64,000 bases of DNA from an uncultured Dysgonomonas sp. (GTDB taxonomy: Bacteria > Bacteroidota > Bacteroidia > Bacteroidales > Dysgonomonadaceae): positions 102,878 to 166,877 of the forward strand of contig NZ_CAKUOF010000010.1 of the NCBI RefSeq assembly GCF_934668725.1. Reading direction: 5' to 3'. Below the pieces are notes generated by a model. It was given only the letters and a program-made list of their open reading frames with translations, was not told where the DNA came from and ran no database searches. Position numbers and translations under genes: made by a program. Positions 1 through 8,567 of this stretch are shown in pieces. Within the stretch, counting starts at the first letter, position 1, and each line of letters starts with the position of its first letter.

Positions 1-2
1 GA

Positions 3-230
3 GCTGCTGCAGTAGGTGATGTTCTGGTATTAGCTAAAGAGGCTGCGGAAGCAGGGGAAGCTACAATGAAGTATGATGGAGAGTTAGTAATCACTATGAA
101 TAAAGTCGATTTGACGGTCGCCAATCAACGCTCAGGCTTGCTTGTTCGTGGTACTATCAATAAATCAGTACTCCCCTTTCCTATCGACAATGGCTTAAAA
201 GCCAAGTTACCATTTATCCGTTTTGTATAA
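3..230 (+). CDS. Capsid decoration protein, gpD-like (C-terminal part)
   Basis: An open frame enters from the left edge and stops at a TAA at 228-230, giving 75 residues. The visible part (AAAVGDVLVLAKEA, then GEATMKYDGELV) resembles the end of lambda gpD-type head decoration proteins, in which a GAAVG segment precedes beta strands. Its place directly before the major capsid gene matches the lambda D-E order. The protein would sit on the outside of the capsid. The start lies outside the window; the family call rests on position and a short resemblance. Confidence 0.55.
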   Translation, partial: AAAVGDVLVLAKEAAEAGEATMKYDGELVITMNKVDLTVANQRSGLLVRGTINKSVLPFPIDNGLKAKLPFIRFV

Positions 231-249
231 CATCTAAAAAATAATATTA

Positions 250-1425
250 ATGGAAAGATCATTAATCAAACAAGTAGACCGAAAGAATATGGGTGCACGT
301 CTGAATACACGTCACGTCAAACCGATGTATTTCCCTAACTTCTTCGGTGTTAAGCAAAAATCTTCCTTGAAATGGGAAACCTTGACAGGGGAAAAAGGTG
401 CTCCTGTTATTGCTGACGTGATCAGCTGGGATTCATCAGCACCTCAAAAAACACGTGAGATTGTAAGTAAACTATCCGGTGAGATTCCTAAAACATCTGT
501 AAAACGTGGTATGAACGAAAGTGACTACAACGAGTATTTACAGTTGCAAAGGGATGCTTCCGGTGATGCTGCACAGTTGGAAATACTGAATCTGGCTTTC
601 AAAGATCAGGACTTCGTGTACAATGCCGTTCGTGGCCGTTTTGAGTGGTGGTGTATGCAAATGATGTCACGAGGTGGCTTCTTGTTAAATGCCAATAATA
701 ATAACGGTATCGTTACAGCGGAATTCGTTGGTTGTGGTATGCCGATAGCCAATCAGATGAAATCATCTGCCGACTGAGAAAGTACAGCTACTGCCGATGG
801 ACTTCAGGATATAGAAGATGTAATAGTAAAGGCATCTGAGAATGGTGTCGCTATTAAATATGTGGTAATGCATTCATCTTCATTTTCGATGTTGAAAAAA
901 CAGAAGTCGACAATTGAAAAAATAAAGGGATGGATCAATGGAACTACCAAGATCACTATTACTAAAAAGCTTATCAACGAGTATTTGTCTGAACAGGAAA
1001 TACCTGTACAGATCGTTACTGTAGCTCCTGCCGTTCGTATTGAAGATAAATCACGCAGACGTAAAACAGTAAACCCTTGGGCTCGCAAACGTATTTGTTT
1101 CTTGGAAGATTTAAACGTGGGTGATATTCAGCATGGGCCTATTGCTGCTGAAAGATCTGAGGCTGTAAGCAAGAAAGCTATCACATTGAAAAAAGATTTT
1201 ATCTTCCTTTCAAAATGGTCAGAGCTTGAACCTTTCAAAGAATGGACAAAAGCAGAGGCGAATGCTTTCCCTGTGGTGAACGATCCGGATGCTATGTATA
1301 TAATGAGAGCGGATGGGCAGGAATGGAGTGGTGATGAAAACACTGAAGGCACAGATAATATCCCTGCTCGTTTCTTAGGAGAAGATGCAGAGCAAGAAGA
1401 TAGAACCGAGCAAGAAGAAGATTGA
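250..1425 (+). pseudogene. Major capsid protein (Phage_cap_E / lambda gpE-like), interrupted by in-frame TGA
   Basis: One reading frame from ATG 250 to TGA 1423-1425 encodes a 391-codon major capsid protein, but codon 176 (775-777) is TGA. The first part ends ...KSSAD and the second continues ESTATADG in the same frame, so a single point change explains the split. The N-terminal part has the GAPVIADVISWD segment with a charged E-loop-like region. The C-terminal part has FPVVNDPDAMYIMRADG, similar to the DPDEFVSV end of lambda gpE. The acidic tail (DAEQEDRTEQEED) is unusual. Length and order (after decoration, before connector) fit a capsid subunit. CGA to TGA or TGG to TGA would do it. Readthrough or a sequencing error are alternatives. 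Confidence 0.8.
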
Positions 1426-1427
1426 TT

Positions 1428-1760
1428 ATGGCAACAATCCGAGAAGCAATATTAACATACCCGGGTACGGGGGAAGTTGAAAGCTTCCTCGACACGGTAT
1501 TAATCGACCGCTCCTTAAATGGGGCGGCTGATTATGCTGTTACTTACAGGTCTTCGGTACAACTTGCTGCAGCTGATATTTATGCTATGATAGGCGGTTT
1601 ACCAGATTTTACGGAAAATAAACTATCTATAACTTATCCTCGTGCATGGTATACGCAAAAAGCAAGGGAGTTATATATTGCTAACGGAGAACCTGAAAAA
1701 GCGAAGGCTTTAGGTAATAGTATTCGAGTACCTAGAGGAAGGGCTAGTCAGTCATGGTAA
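1428..1760 (+). CDS. Head-tail connector-like protein (DUF6706-like)
   Basis: A 110-residue protein starting at ATG 1428; a TTG at 1422 overlaps the capsid stop but is less likely. The first gene after the major capsid in lambda-like phages is usually a head completion or connector subunit, and this protein has the expected small mostly helical make-up (YAVTYRSSVQLAAADIY, then a YTQKARELYIANGE helix). It ends in a basic tail. No catalytic motif. Similar Bacteroidetes phage proteins fall in DUF6706 as I recall; the assignment rests on position and length. Confidence 0.5.
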   Translation: MATIREAILTYPGTGEVESFLDTVLIDRSLNGAADYAVTYRSSVQLAAADIYAMIGGLPDFTENKLSITYPRAWYTQKARELYIANGEPEKAKALGNSIRVPRGRASQSW

Positions 1761-2053
1761 AGCGATATTCACATATAGCAATTATCACGGTTTCTTCTGG
1801 TAAACTGGAGCATGGCGAATGGATAGAAGGTGATAAGCAACAGTATACAGTTAAAGGTCAATACTTCACATCCAATAGCGGAAATCAGGTTAAAGTTAAT
1901 AACGATGGAAAAGAGTTTATCGTAAAAGGTGAATTCTCGACTCAAACTAAAAAAATTGCAGCTGCAACCCGAATTAAGATTGAGAGCATCGGGCTAGATG
2001 CCAAAATTGAGAGTTGGGAGCAGTTTCAAACTCACTCTGTAATCTATATCTGA
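1754..2053 (+). CDS. Head closure-like phage protein
   Basis: A 99-residue protein overlapping the previous gene by 7 bases, which suggests translational coupling. Predicted beta-rich, with a repeated pattern around GQYFTSNSGNQVKVNNDGKEFIVKGEFST. Small beta-barrel stopper proteins (SPP1 gp16 / lambda FII type) occupy this slot between connector and gp10-like genes. No recognisable family signature, so the function is inferred from synteny only. Confidence 0.45.
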   Translation: MVKRYSHIAIITVSSGKLEHGEWIEGDKQQYTVKGQYFTSNSGNQVKVNNDGKEFIVKGEFSTQTKKIAAATRIKIESIGLDAKIESWEQFQTHSVIYI

Positions 2054-2054
2054 C

Positions 2055-2531
2055 ATGGCAACACGAAAGAGCGGACTTACTCCACTCTGGAAAAAAAGCG
2101 ATATCAACAGGCTCTTTAAGAAAGTGGGCGAACGTGCTGATATGGTCATCTATCAGATATTACAGCGAACAGGTGAAGAGTTTGTAAAAGTCGCTCGATT
2201 GAGCGGGCAGTATATCGATCACACAGGTAATCTCCGTTCTTCTATCGGCTATGTTATATCTAAGGATGGAAAGATACTCGGTAAAGATTTTAAAGCCTCT
2301 GAAAGCATTGGTACGGATAAAGAAACTGGAAAGCGTGAAGCTGAACAATTAGCGACTGATTTAGTCCGAACTTATAATAATGGATATGTTCTTATAGCTG
2401 TTGCCGGAATGAAGTATGCCGTATTCGTAGAGGCTATGGAGAATAAAGATGTAGTATCGTTAGCAGCTTCCAAATCAGATGAATTTATCAGAAAACAAAG
2501 TGCTTCACTTTTTAACAGACTTGGATTATAA
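2055..2531 (+). CDS. HK97 gp10-like tail completion / neck protein
   Basis: A 158-residue basic protein. It contains the segment YIDHTGNLRSSIGYVIS, typical of the HK97 gp10 / lambda gpZ group where D-x-TG-x-L-R-x-SI precedes the beta core, followed by a YAVFVEAMENKDVVSLA segment near the C terminus. The family joins the tail to the head. It begins one base after the previous stop and overlaps the next start by one base (TAATG), so it belongs to the late operon. Confidence 0.7.
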   Translation: MATRKSGLTPLWKKSDINRLFKKVGERADMVIYQILQRTGEEFVKVARLSGQYIDHTGNLRSSIGYVISKDGKILGKDFKASESIGTDKETGKREAEQLATDLVRTYNNGYVLIAVAGMKYAVFVEAMENKDVVSLAASKSDEFIRKQSASLFNRLGL

Positions 2532-2920
2532 TGGCAGATGAATTCGACATAATAGACATTGTTTTCGCAGCAACAGAAGCAGCAAATACCGGTATTACCG
2601 GATATAAGGATAATTCTGCAACAGGTGTAAAGAATAATCATTATACTGTTCGAGGTCTGGGATTAGAAACAAAAGATGTCGTCAATAAGGCCCCGGTTGT
2701 AAATATAAACATATTCATCGAAAAGTATGATAATGGAATGAGCAACCGATCATTGATGAAAGAAGTTAAGCGTAAGTTCGAAGCTTCATTAAAAAATATC
2801 TCTTATCCGGTTGGCATGTATTGGAAATCTAGGATCGTATGGTCTATACCTCTGGGCGAAGCTAAAGAAGGCTTCGATTGTACAAATATCAGATTAGAAG
2901 TAATTACACAATTAAATTAA
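2531..2920 (+). CDS. Tail terminator-like protein
   Basis: A 129-residue protein whose position (after gp10-like, before tail tube) corresponds to lambda gpU, the tail terminator. The sequence shows an alpha/beta protein with NINIFIEKYDNGMSNRSLM followed by a helix, and a beta-strand end ITQLN. No signature motif is visible; function is inferred from order and size. Confidence 0.5.
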   Translation: MADEFDIIDIVFAATEAANTGITGYKDNSATGVKNNHYTVRGLGLETKDVVNKAPVVNINIFIEKYDNGMSNRSLMKEVKRKFEASLKNISYPVGMYWKSRIVWSIPLGEAKEGFDCTNIRLEVITQLN

Positions 2921-2928
2921 TAATTATT

Positions 2929-3471
2929 ATGGCAGGAGAAAGAACGTTAGCCGTAGATTGTAAATATTTAGGAGCGGGTACTCCCGGCGATGGAGTTGCA
3001 GCAACGACATACACACAATATCCGGAAATACACGAAGATACTATTGTCTTTAACTTTGCTGATGGTACACAAGTGCAGTTTCGGGCAATGGGACAGAAGG
3101 ACCCTTGGGCTGTTATCAGCCGAATAACAGATGTATCGAGTATTGAATTTGCAATTCCTTCACCAAAAGCTCAAGAACAAGTTGATTTTATGGGAGGAAC
3201 TGCAACAGGTGAAAAATGGGAAGCTCCCGTTGAAATTCCTAAAATCATTAAGAGCATTAAGATGCAAACGGCAGATTATCAAGGAAAATACGTTGAGTAT
3301 GTTATCCCTAAAGCCGAGATCTTTGCTCGATTATCTCAAGCTCCGGGTGTTGAGCAAACAGATTTGATGTTAGTCAGGGCAACCGTAGTTACCCCCATTA
3401 CGTCTGCCGGAGTTCGTAAATCTTCGTTCTCGCGTGAAGTGAAAACTGTTGATGCCGAAGCAGGCGGATAA
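2929..3471 (+). CDS. Major tail (tube) protein
   Basis: Starts at ATG 2929 (MAGERTLAVDCKYLG); upstream in-frame codons are not needed and would overlap the previous gene. The 180-residue beta-rich protein has the PEIHEDTIVFNFADGTQ strand pair and ends in a flexible acidic tail. Position before the tail chaperone pair matches lambda gpV. It would polymerise into the tail tube around the tape measure. A strong hairpin follows at 3497-3525. Confidence 0.65.
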   Translation: MAGERTLAVDCKYLGAGTPGDGVAATTYTQYPEIHEDTIVFNFADGTQVQFRAMGQKDPWAVISRITDVSSIEFAIPSPKAQEQVDFMGGTATGEKWEAPVEIPKIIKSIKMQTADYQGKYVEYVIPKAEIFARLSQAPGVEQTDLMLVRATVVTPITSAGVRKSSFSREVKTVDAEAGG

Positions 3472-3496
3472 CTTCATCAACTATCAATGTTTAAAT

Positions 3497-3525
3497 AAGG
3501 GGTGTCGTATTTCACGATATCCCTT
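3497..3525 (+). terminator. Hairpin after tail tube gene, upstream of tail chaperone
   Basis: A 12-bp stem (AAGGGGTGTCGT with ACGATATCCCTT, two G-U pairs) and a 5-base loop, followed by ATATTTTAAAG. It could be a leaky terminator that keeps tail tube expression high relative to the chaperone, or an RNA end-protecting or translation-control hairpin, since it finishes 18 bases before ATG 3544. Confidence 0.5.
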
Positions 3526-3533
3526 ATATTTTA
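3524..3533 (+). promoter_or_regulatory. TTATATTTTA motif before tail chaperone gene
   Basis: TTATATTTTAAAGTA occurs directly after the hairpin and just before ATG 3544. The core TATATTTTAAAGTA recurs exactly, on the minus strand, ahead of the leader RNA near 32.14 kb, and close variants precede the tape measure (4365), Dit (17634) and nuclease (24725, minus) genes. Possibly a phage promoter -7 region, as it is close to TAnnTTTG; this is inference. Confidence 0.35.
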
Positions 3534-3543
3534 AAGTAAAAAC

Positions 3544-4095
3544 ATGAGTGTAAAACAAGTTATACAATTAGAAAGCAGCACAGTTACGGGGCAGCCTATA
3601 AAAATACCTTTTGAATTTTCTGATTTATCATCACTTCCAGCAGGAAAGAAGGTTGGTGATAATATAGTTATCAGGCCAATCACCGTGCGTACTTGGTTTA
3701 GGTTAAAGCCACTACTCATACAAATAGAGAACCAGGATATTGATAAAATAACTGTAAAAAAAGACATTGAATTTGATAGCAGCATAGAGCCTCTTATCAG
3801 AAAGTACGATGAGTTGCTATTTGAAATTGTATGTATTGGCATTCATAATAAAAAAGGAGACATGCCTGATTGGTTTAAAGAGGTATTGAAAGATAATTGT
3901 ACATGGAATGATATTTATATTCTTCTTAATGCGATACTGTTCAGGTTGAACTATAACCCTTTTTTCAATTCTATCACACTATGCAAAAATGTGAGCCCGC
4001 TAAGCGAAGAGGAGATAATAGCCCTTCAAAAGAACCAAAAGACATGGAACCGCAAAGCAGCTTCATGTTCCTCTCGATCTGTTGCGAGACGTTAG
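3544..4095 (+). CDS. Tail assembly chaperone, gpG-like
   Basis: A 183-residue protein in the lambda gpG slot, between tail tube and tape measure. It has the usual substrate-like N terminus (IKIPFEFSDLSSLPAG, then IVIRPITVRTWFRL) and a helical middle. A second frame overlaps it and continues to 4283; a double slippery sequence lies at 3957-3966, so ribosomes slipping back one base would make a longer G-T fusion of about 246 residues. Both forms in lambda-like phages coat the tape measure during tail assembly. The last 44 residues of the short form are basic and low in structure. Confidence 0.65.
   Translation: MSVKQVIQLESSTVTGQPIKIPFEFSDLSSLPAGKKVGDNIVIRPITVRTWFRLKPLLIQIENQDIDKITVKKDIEFDSSIEPLIRKYDELLFEIVCIGIHNKKGDMPDWFKEVLKDNCTWNDIYILLNAILFRLNYNPFFNSITLCKNVSPLSEEEIIALQKNQKTWNRKAASCSSRSVARR
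3957..3966 (+). other. Candidate -1 ribosomal frameshift site (CCCTTTTTTC)
   Basis: In the gpG frame the codons are AAC CCT TTT TTC AAT. Both C CCT TTT (3957-3963) and T TTT TTC (3960-3966) fit the X XXY YYZ rule for simultaneous slippage. The -1 frame is closed by TAA at 3954-3956 and opens exactly at 3957, so this is the earliest place a shift could give an extended protein. A shift at either heptamer gives the same length product ending at 4283. Confidence 0.7.
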
Positions 4096-4283
4096 GTCTT
4101 AAACCGGAAGAAACCCTCGACAGTGACTATGTCCTGATAGCTTCGATTCTCAGAGAACATAATTATATACTCAATGAGCGAAACAAACAAATGAATGGTG
4201 AAGATACTGAAGCTGAATATACAGAAGTTCCTGATTTCGATACCGGTAAAATGAAGCGCGTAAGAAAGGTAAACGGTGTTTGA
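3981..4283 (+). CDS. Tail assembly chaperone, T-domain read by -1 frameshift
   Basis: This frame is open from 3957 to 4283, and its best-looking protein part is SSFMFLSICCETLGLKPEE onward. It has a first ATG at 3981, but that lies deep inside the gpG gene with no special start context, so it is more likely expressed only as the C-terminal part of a G-T fusion. It ends in an acidic stretch and KMKRVRKVNGV. In lambda the T part recruits the tail tube subunit to the chaperone complex. Independent translation from 3981 cannot be excluded. Confidence 0.6.
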   Translation: MQKCEPAKRRGDNSPSKEPKDMEPQSSFMFLSICCETLGLKPEETLDSDYVLIASILREHNYILNERNKQMNGEDTEAEYTEVPDFDTGKMKRVRKVNGV

Positions 4284-4330
4284 TTTTATATATTAAGTAG
4301 ATTCTGAAAGTAGTTTTATAGGTGATTGTT

Positions 4331-4366
4331 AAAGTCCGCATTGTCTGAGAAGATAGTGCGGACTTT
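4331..4366 (+). terminator. Strong hairpin between chaperone and tape measure genes
   Basis: Perfect 10-bp outer stem AAAGTCCGCA / TGCGGACTTT with a further inner pairing (TCT/AGA), followed by ATATTTTAAG. As at 3497-3525, a hairpin runs straight into the TTATATTTTA motif and ends 21 bases before the next ATG (4388). Likely an attenuating terminator or a hairpin tuning tape measure translation. Confidence 0.5.
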
Positions 4367-4387
4367 ATATTTTAAGAGAAACACATT

Positions 4388-7300
4388 ATGCCAATACAAA
4401 ATAGAGATGGAGCCCTCTTTATGGCTACAGGGATAGATAATTCTGGCTTAAATAGAGGCTTTGCCGATGCAGAAAATCGCATAGATCAATTCGGGAAGAA
4501 TGCCGAGAAAATGGGAGAAGCTCTATCTAAGAGTCTCGATATCTCAAAACAGATAGAAATACAAAAGAAAGTTATCGCTGATCTTGAAAAAGAATATGAT
4601 AAGGCAAGCAAGTCCTTAGAGGCAATGTCGGGTCAATATGCTTCCAATCATATTTTCTCAGATAGAGAGATAGCGGAGCTTACTCAACAATATAATACGG
4701 CTAAAAAATTGATAGATGAGTCAAAGTCCTCTTTAGATAGAGAAAAAAAGTCTTTAGAAGATTTAGAAAAGGAATATCAAAAAGCGACAAAAGAACAAGA
4801 AAAATTGGCACAACAACAGCAAGCCGCTGCCAACAAGCAAATAACCACATTACAGCAAATAAAGAAAGTCACGGAAGAAATGCGGTCGCTTCGTGGTACA
4901 GATGGTGTAGTTGCCCCCGAAAATATTCAGAGGTATGATGAGTTGAAGAAAAAACTTTCAGAGCTAGGAACATCTTATCGTATCGTACAACAGGAGCAAA
5001 AAGCTCTAACGACTGCTGGTAATGCACATATTACAGGACTTATTCAGGGTATTACAGCATTATCAGGAATCTTTGCCGCAGGGCAAGGTATTGCGTCTTT
5101 TTTTGTGAAGAATAACGAAAAATTAGCCGAAGTTCAGACGAAGTTGCAAGCTGCCATGTCAATAACTATGGGATTGCAGCAAGTAAGTAATACCCTTCAC
5201 GCGACCAGTAATTTTCGCATTAATGCATTGACCAAAGCTACTCAATTGTGGAGCACTGCGAATTACACCTTGGGAAAGTCATTTATCAAAATGGGAGTAT
5301 CGGCAAATGTCGCAAAGATTGCTTCTGCCGGCTTACTTGGTGCCGGAATAGGTGCTCTCGTTGTAGGCATCGGTATTCTTATCGGTAAATATAAAGAATG
5401 GAATAAACAGCAAGAAGAAACAAAGCGGCTTAACAAAATTGTCACTAATAGCTTGAAAGAAGCATCATTGGAAGCTGAAAAAGCTGCAAAAAAAGAAATC
5501 TCTTCACTTGAACTTTTATATAAAGCGAGCCAAAATGATACTAAATCTAAAGAAGAACGTTTGAAAGCTGCCAAAGAATTACAAAAGTTATATCCAGCCT
5601 ATTTCGCTAATATGTCGAAAGAGGAAATATTAGCAGGGAAAGCAGCCGACGCTTACGATAGGTTAAGTAAGTCTATCATTGCCTCGGCAAGAGCAAGAGC
5701 TGCCCAAGACAAAATCGTCGAGAATGAGTCCAAGGCATTAGATATTGAAGCCGAGAGAAATGAATTAATAGATAAGAAATTAAAAAAAGAAGGAGCCATT
5801 GATTTAATAGAGGGAAATCTGAAAAAGGGCGAGTTTCGATCTTCATCTTCAGCTGCTACTCAATCTGATTTTATAAAGAAAGAAAAGCATGAGATAGAAG
5901 AACTTAATAAAAGTATATGGGAGAAAACGAAGGAAATCGGTAAATATAATGAAGCCAATCAAAAACTTGTAGAAAAAATAAATATCAATGATCTATTTTT
6001 CGATGGAAGAGATTTCGAAAAAGGAACTAAGGGATATTGGCAAAAAATAAGAGAGGAGCAACAAAGAGAAATGGATTCAGCTCTTCCTAATTCTGATATA
6101 TTTAATAAAGCTAAAAAAGCGAGAGATGAAGCTGCTAAAGAACTAGAGAAATGGGATAAGACGAATTTTAAGTCAGAAGAATCAGCCGCCGAGAAAGCAA
6201 TTAAGCAAGCTCAGGGTATTGCCGATCAGCAGGAAAAGATAGCAGATATCAAGTTAAAGCAAACACTTGAGAGTAAACGCAAACAAGAGGATCTTGAAAA
6301 TCAGCTTACCCAATCATATATAAATAATCTGGCTGAAGGATCAGAAAAAATCCGTTATCAAAGGGAACTTGACAATTATCTAGAAATACAATCTCTGGAA
6401 AGAGCCAAAGAAGATTATATACAAGCCTATATTCAGGCTGAAAGAGAGAAGTTTGATGCTGCTGAGGACTTGAAATTAAAACAAAATAGCAAGTACTTAA
6501 AAAAGAAGTTTGATTCTTCCTCTATCACTGTTGATACTTCTTCTTACGATACAATTATTAATAATACAAGAAACAACCAGGCATTCGTGCAGATGGAAGC
6601 CGAAAAGAAGGCTTGGAATGAACATTTAATTCAATTCGGGACCTACCAGGAAAAGCGAAAAGCAATCATCGAGAAATATGAGAAGGAAATAGATCAAGCT
6701 TTAACCAAAGGTGATGCTGCAACTCTGGAGAAACAAAAACAGAATCAGCTGGACGAACTGGATAATTCTGTAAGAAACAGCACTACCCTCATGGGGCAAT
6801 TATTCGCAGATGCATCCAGAAAGAGTGTCAATGAGATGCAAGCTATCATCGAGAAAGCAGACTTATTATTACAATACTTGGAGGCAGTAAAGGATGAACA
6901 AGGTAATGCTACAATCGGTGGTAAAAATGTATCTAAGAATGATATACTTGGTTTAGGTATAACCGAAAACACACTGAATAACCTCTCTCAATCGACACAG
7001 GAAGTTGAATCATTACGAAATGCCATTAAACAATTAAAAGGAGAGCTTGGTGGAAAAAGTGCCTTTAAGCTGTTTGAAATACAAATAAAAGATGCAATAA
7101 ATCTAATAAACGGAGGAAAACTAAGTCAAGGAATTTCCGGTATAGGCAGTGCTGTATCTCAGTTCTCTCCCGCTGTATCTCAATTCGGTCAAGATTTAGG
7201 CAATATACTCGGAAATGATGATCTGGGAAATAAGATTTCAGGTATTGCAGATGCAATAGGCGGTCTAGGGCAAACAGCACAAGGGGTAGGTCAGATAATG

Positions 7301-8506
7301 TCAGGGGATATAATAGGCGGAACGATGGCTGTTGTTTCCGGCATCTCTAAGGTCGTGGATGCACTGGATGGGCTTTTCGGTGCAGACTACTCGAAATTCA
7401 ATGCTATGAAAGAGCAGTATGACAGCCTGAACGAAGTGTGGGACCAGCTGATAGATAAAAAGAAAGAATACCTGGCAATGGCATACGGAGAGGAAGCCAA
7501 AAGAGTAGGTAAAGAAGCGGAAGATTTAGTCAATAAGAGTATTGAATCTTATCGATTGCTGGGAAAAGAATACCTAAACTCCGGTACGAGTGCCGGTTCC
7601 CACTCTAAAGGAGTAAGGCAACGAGAAAGAATTAATTCTGAAGGTTGGGCTGAATTACGGCAATGGGTAAAGAATAATGATATATCCGAGTCACTATACG
7701 GCTCTGTTGCAGGAGGCCGAATGACAGGCTTGTTTGATCTTACGGCTGCACAATTAGAGAAGCTTAAAGAAGATGCACCTACATTCTGGGCCAAACTCAG
7801 CGATGAGACAAAAGAATATCTCGACAATATAATAGACGGAGCGGCGAAGATAGAAGATATAAATAAATCAATTAAAGAGCAGCTCACTCAAGTATCATTT
7901 GACAGTGTATTCGATGACTTCATTGATACACTTATGGATATGGACAGTTCATCCAAAGATTTTGCCGATAATTTCGCCAACTATTTACAAAAAGCAATAC
8001 TCTCAAGCTTGGTAGCTGATAAATACCGTGAAAAGCTGCAAGCATGGTATGATAATTTCGCAAAAGCAAACGAAGAAGATGGTATTGATGCTAAAGAATA
8101 CGCAGATCTCCAAGCCGAATATAATAAAATAGTAGAAGATGCCTTAAAAGAGAGAGATGCTCTTAAGGATTTATTGAACTGGACAGGATCTGACTCTTCC
8201 TCTTCTCAATCCCCGTCCAAAGGAGGATATGAAACCATGAGCCAAGATACAGCAACAGCACTGGAGGGTAGATTCACGGCTATTCAGATGAGTATGATAA
8301 ATATCGAGGGGTATATATTAAGCCTGCTAAATATACATACTGACTCCAACAGTACACTGAAAGCATTTGCATCCAACTTCCAAGAAATACGCAACATTGT
8401 TCTCGATATGATGTACAACATACAAGATATTAATAAAAACACCAAGGAGTTGTACGAGATAAATTCGGAGATAAAAGGTATGAGTAGAAAATTAGATAGT
8501 CTATGA
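4388..8506 (+). CDS. Tail tape measure protein
   Basis: A 1372-residue protein, the largest phage gene here, directly after the tail chaperones. Long coiled-coil stretches (KKVIADLEKEYDKASKSLEA and similar, roughly residues 50-200 and 360-770), two hydrophobic segments near residues 215-245 and 305-335, and glycine-rich repeats around residues 900-960 are typical of tape measure proteins, which set tail length and help DNA entry. At roughly 1.5 angstrom per residue it would specify a tail near 200 nm (inference). A plus-strand promoter for a lipoprotein gene follows within 30 bases of its stop, where the tail gene order is interrupted. Confidence 0.85.
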   Translation: MPIQNRDGALFMATGIDNSGLNRGFADAENRIDQFGKNAEKMGEALSKSLDISKQIEIQKKVIADLEKEYDKASKSLEAMSGQYASNHIFSDREIAELTQQYNTAKKLIDESKSSLDREKKSLEDLEKEYQKATKEQEKLAQQQQAAANKQITTLQQIKKVTEEMRSLRGTDGVVAPENIQRYDELKKKLSELGTSYRIVQQEQKALTTAGNAHITGLIQGITALSGIFAAGQGIASFFVKNNEKLAEVQTKLQAAMSITMGLQQVSNTLHATSNFRINALTKATQLWSTANYTLGKSFIKMGVSANVAKIASAGLLGAGIGALVVGIGILIGKYKEWNKQQEETKRLNKIVTNSLKEASLEAEKAAKKEISSLELLYKASQNDTKSKEERLKAAKELQKLYPAYFANMSKEEILAGKAADAYDRLSKSIIASARARAAQDKIVENESKALDIEAERNELIDKKLKKEGAIDLIEGNLKKGEFRSSSSAATQSDFIKKEKHEIEELNKSIWEKTKEIGKYNEANQKLVEKININDLFFDGRDFEKGTKGYWQKIREEQQREMDSALPNSDIFNKAKKARDEAAKELEKWDKTNFKSEESAAEKAIKQAQGIADQQEKIADIKLKQTLESKRKQEDLENQLTQSYINNLAEGSEKIRYQRELDNYLEIQSLERAKEDYIQAYIQAEREKFDAAEDLKLKQNSKYLKKKFDSSSITVDTSSYDTIINNTRNNQAFVQMEAEKKAWNEHLIQFGTYQEKRKAIIEKYEKEIDQALTKGDAATLEKQKQNQLDELDNSVRNSTTLMGQLFADASRKSVNEMQAIIEKADLLLQYLEAVKDEQGNATIGGKNVSKNDILGLGITENTLNNLSQSTQEVESLRNAIKQLKGELGGKSAFKLFEIQIKDAINLINGGKLSQGISGIGSAVSQFSPAVSQFGQDLGNILGNDDLGNKISGIADAIGGLGQTAQGVGQIMSGDIIGGTMAVVSGISKVVDALDGLFGADYSKFNAMKEQYDSLNEVWDQLIDKKKEYLAMAYGEEAKRVGKEAEDLVNKSIESYRLLGKEYLNSGTSAGSHSKGVRQRERINSEGWAELRQWVKNNDISESLYGSVAGGRMTGLFDLTAAQLEKLKEDAPTFWAKLSDETKEYLDNIIDGAAKIEDINKSIKEQLTQVSFDSVFDDFIDTLMDMDSSSKDFADNFANYLQKAILSSLVADKYREKLQAWYDNFAKANEEDGIDAKEYADLQAEYNKIVEDALKERDALKDLLNWTGSDSSSSQSPSKGGYETMSQDTATALEGRFTAIQMSMINIEGYILSLLNIHTDSNSTLKAFASNFQEIRNIVLDMMYNIQDINKNTKELYEINSEIKGMSRKLDSL

Positions 8507-8536
8507 AAAAGATTTTTTTTTAAAGTTATTTATAAA

Positions 8537-8544
8537 TAGCTTTG
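8537..8544 (+). promoter_or_regulatory. Promoter of first lipoprotein moron (TAGCTTTG)
   Basis: TAGCTTTG fits the Bacteroidetes -7 box TAnnTTTG and lies 24 bases before ATG 8568, with a T-rich tract about 20 bases upstream. An identical box precedes the second lipoprotein gene at 13158. Confidence 0.6.
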
Positions 8545-8567
8545 CATAAAAAATAAACTACCTTGAT

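Noticed and set aside
804..1088. Minus-strand open frames within the capsid gene
   Set aside because: Shadows of the coding strand; the plus-strand frame is continuous across them.
3131..3367. Plus-strand open frame inside the tail tube gene
   Set aside because: It lies wholly within a well-supported gene in another frame and has no protein-like features.
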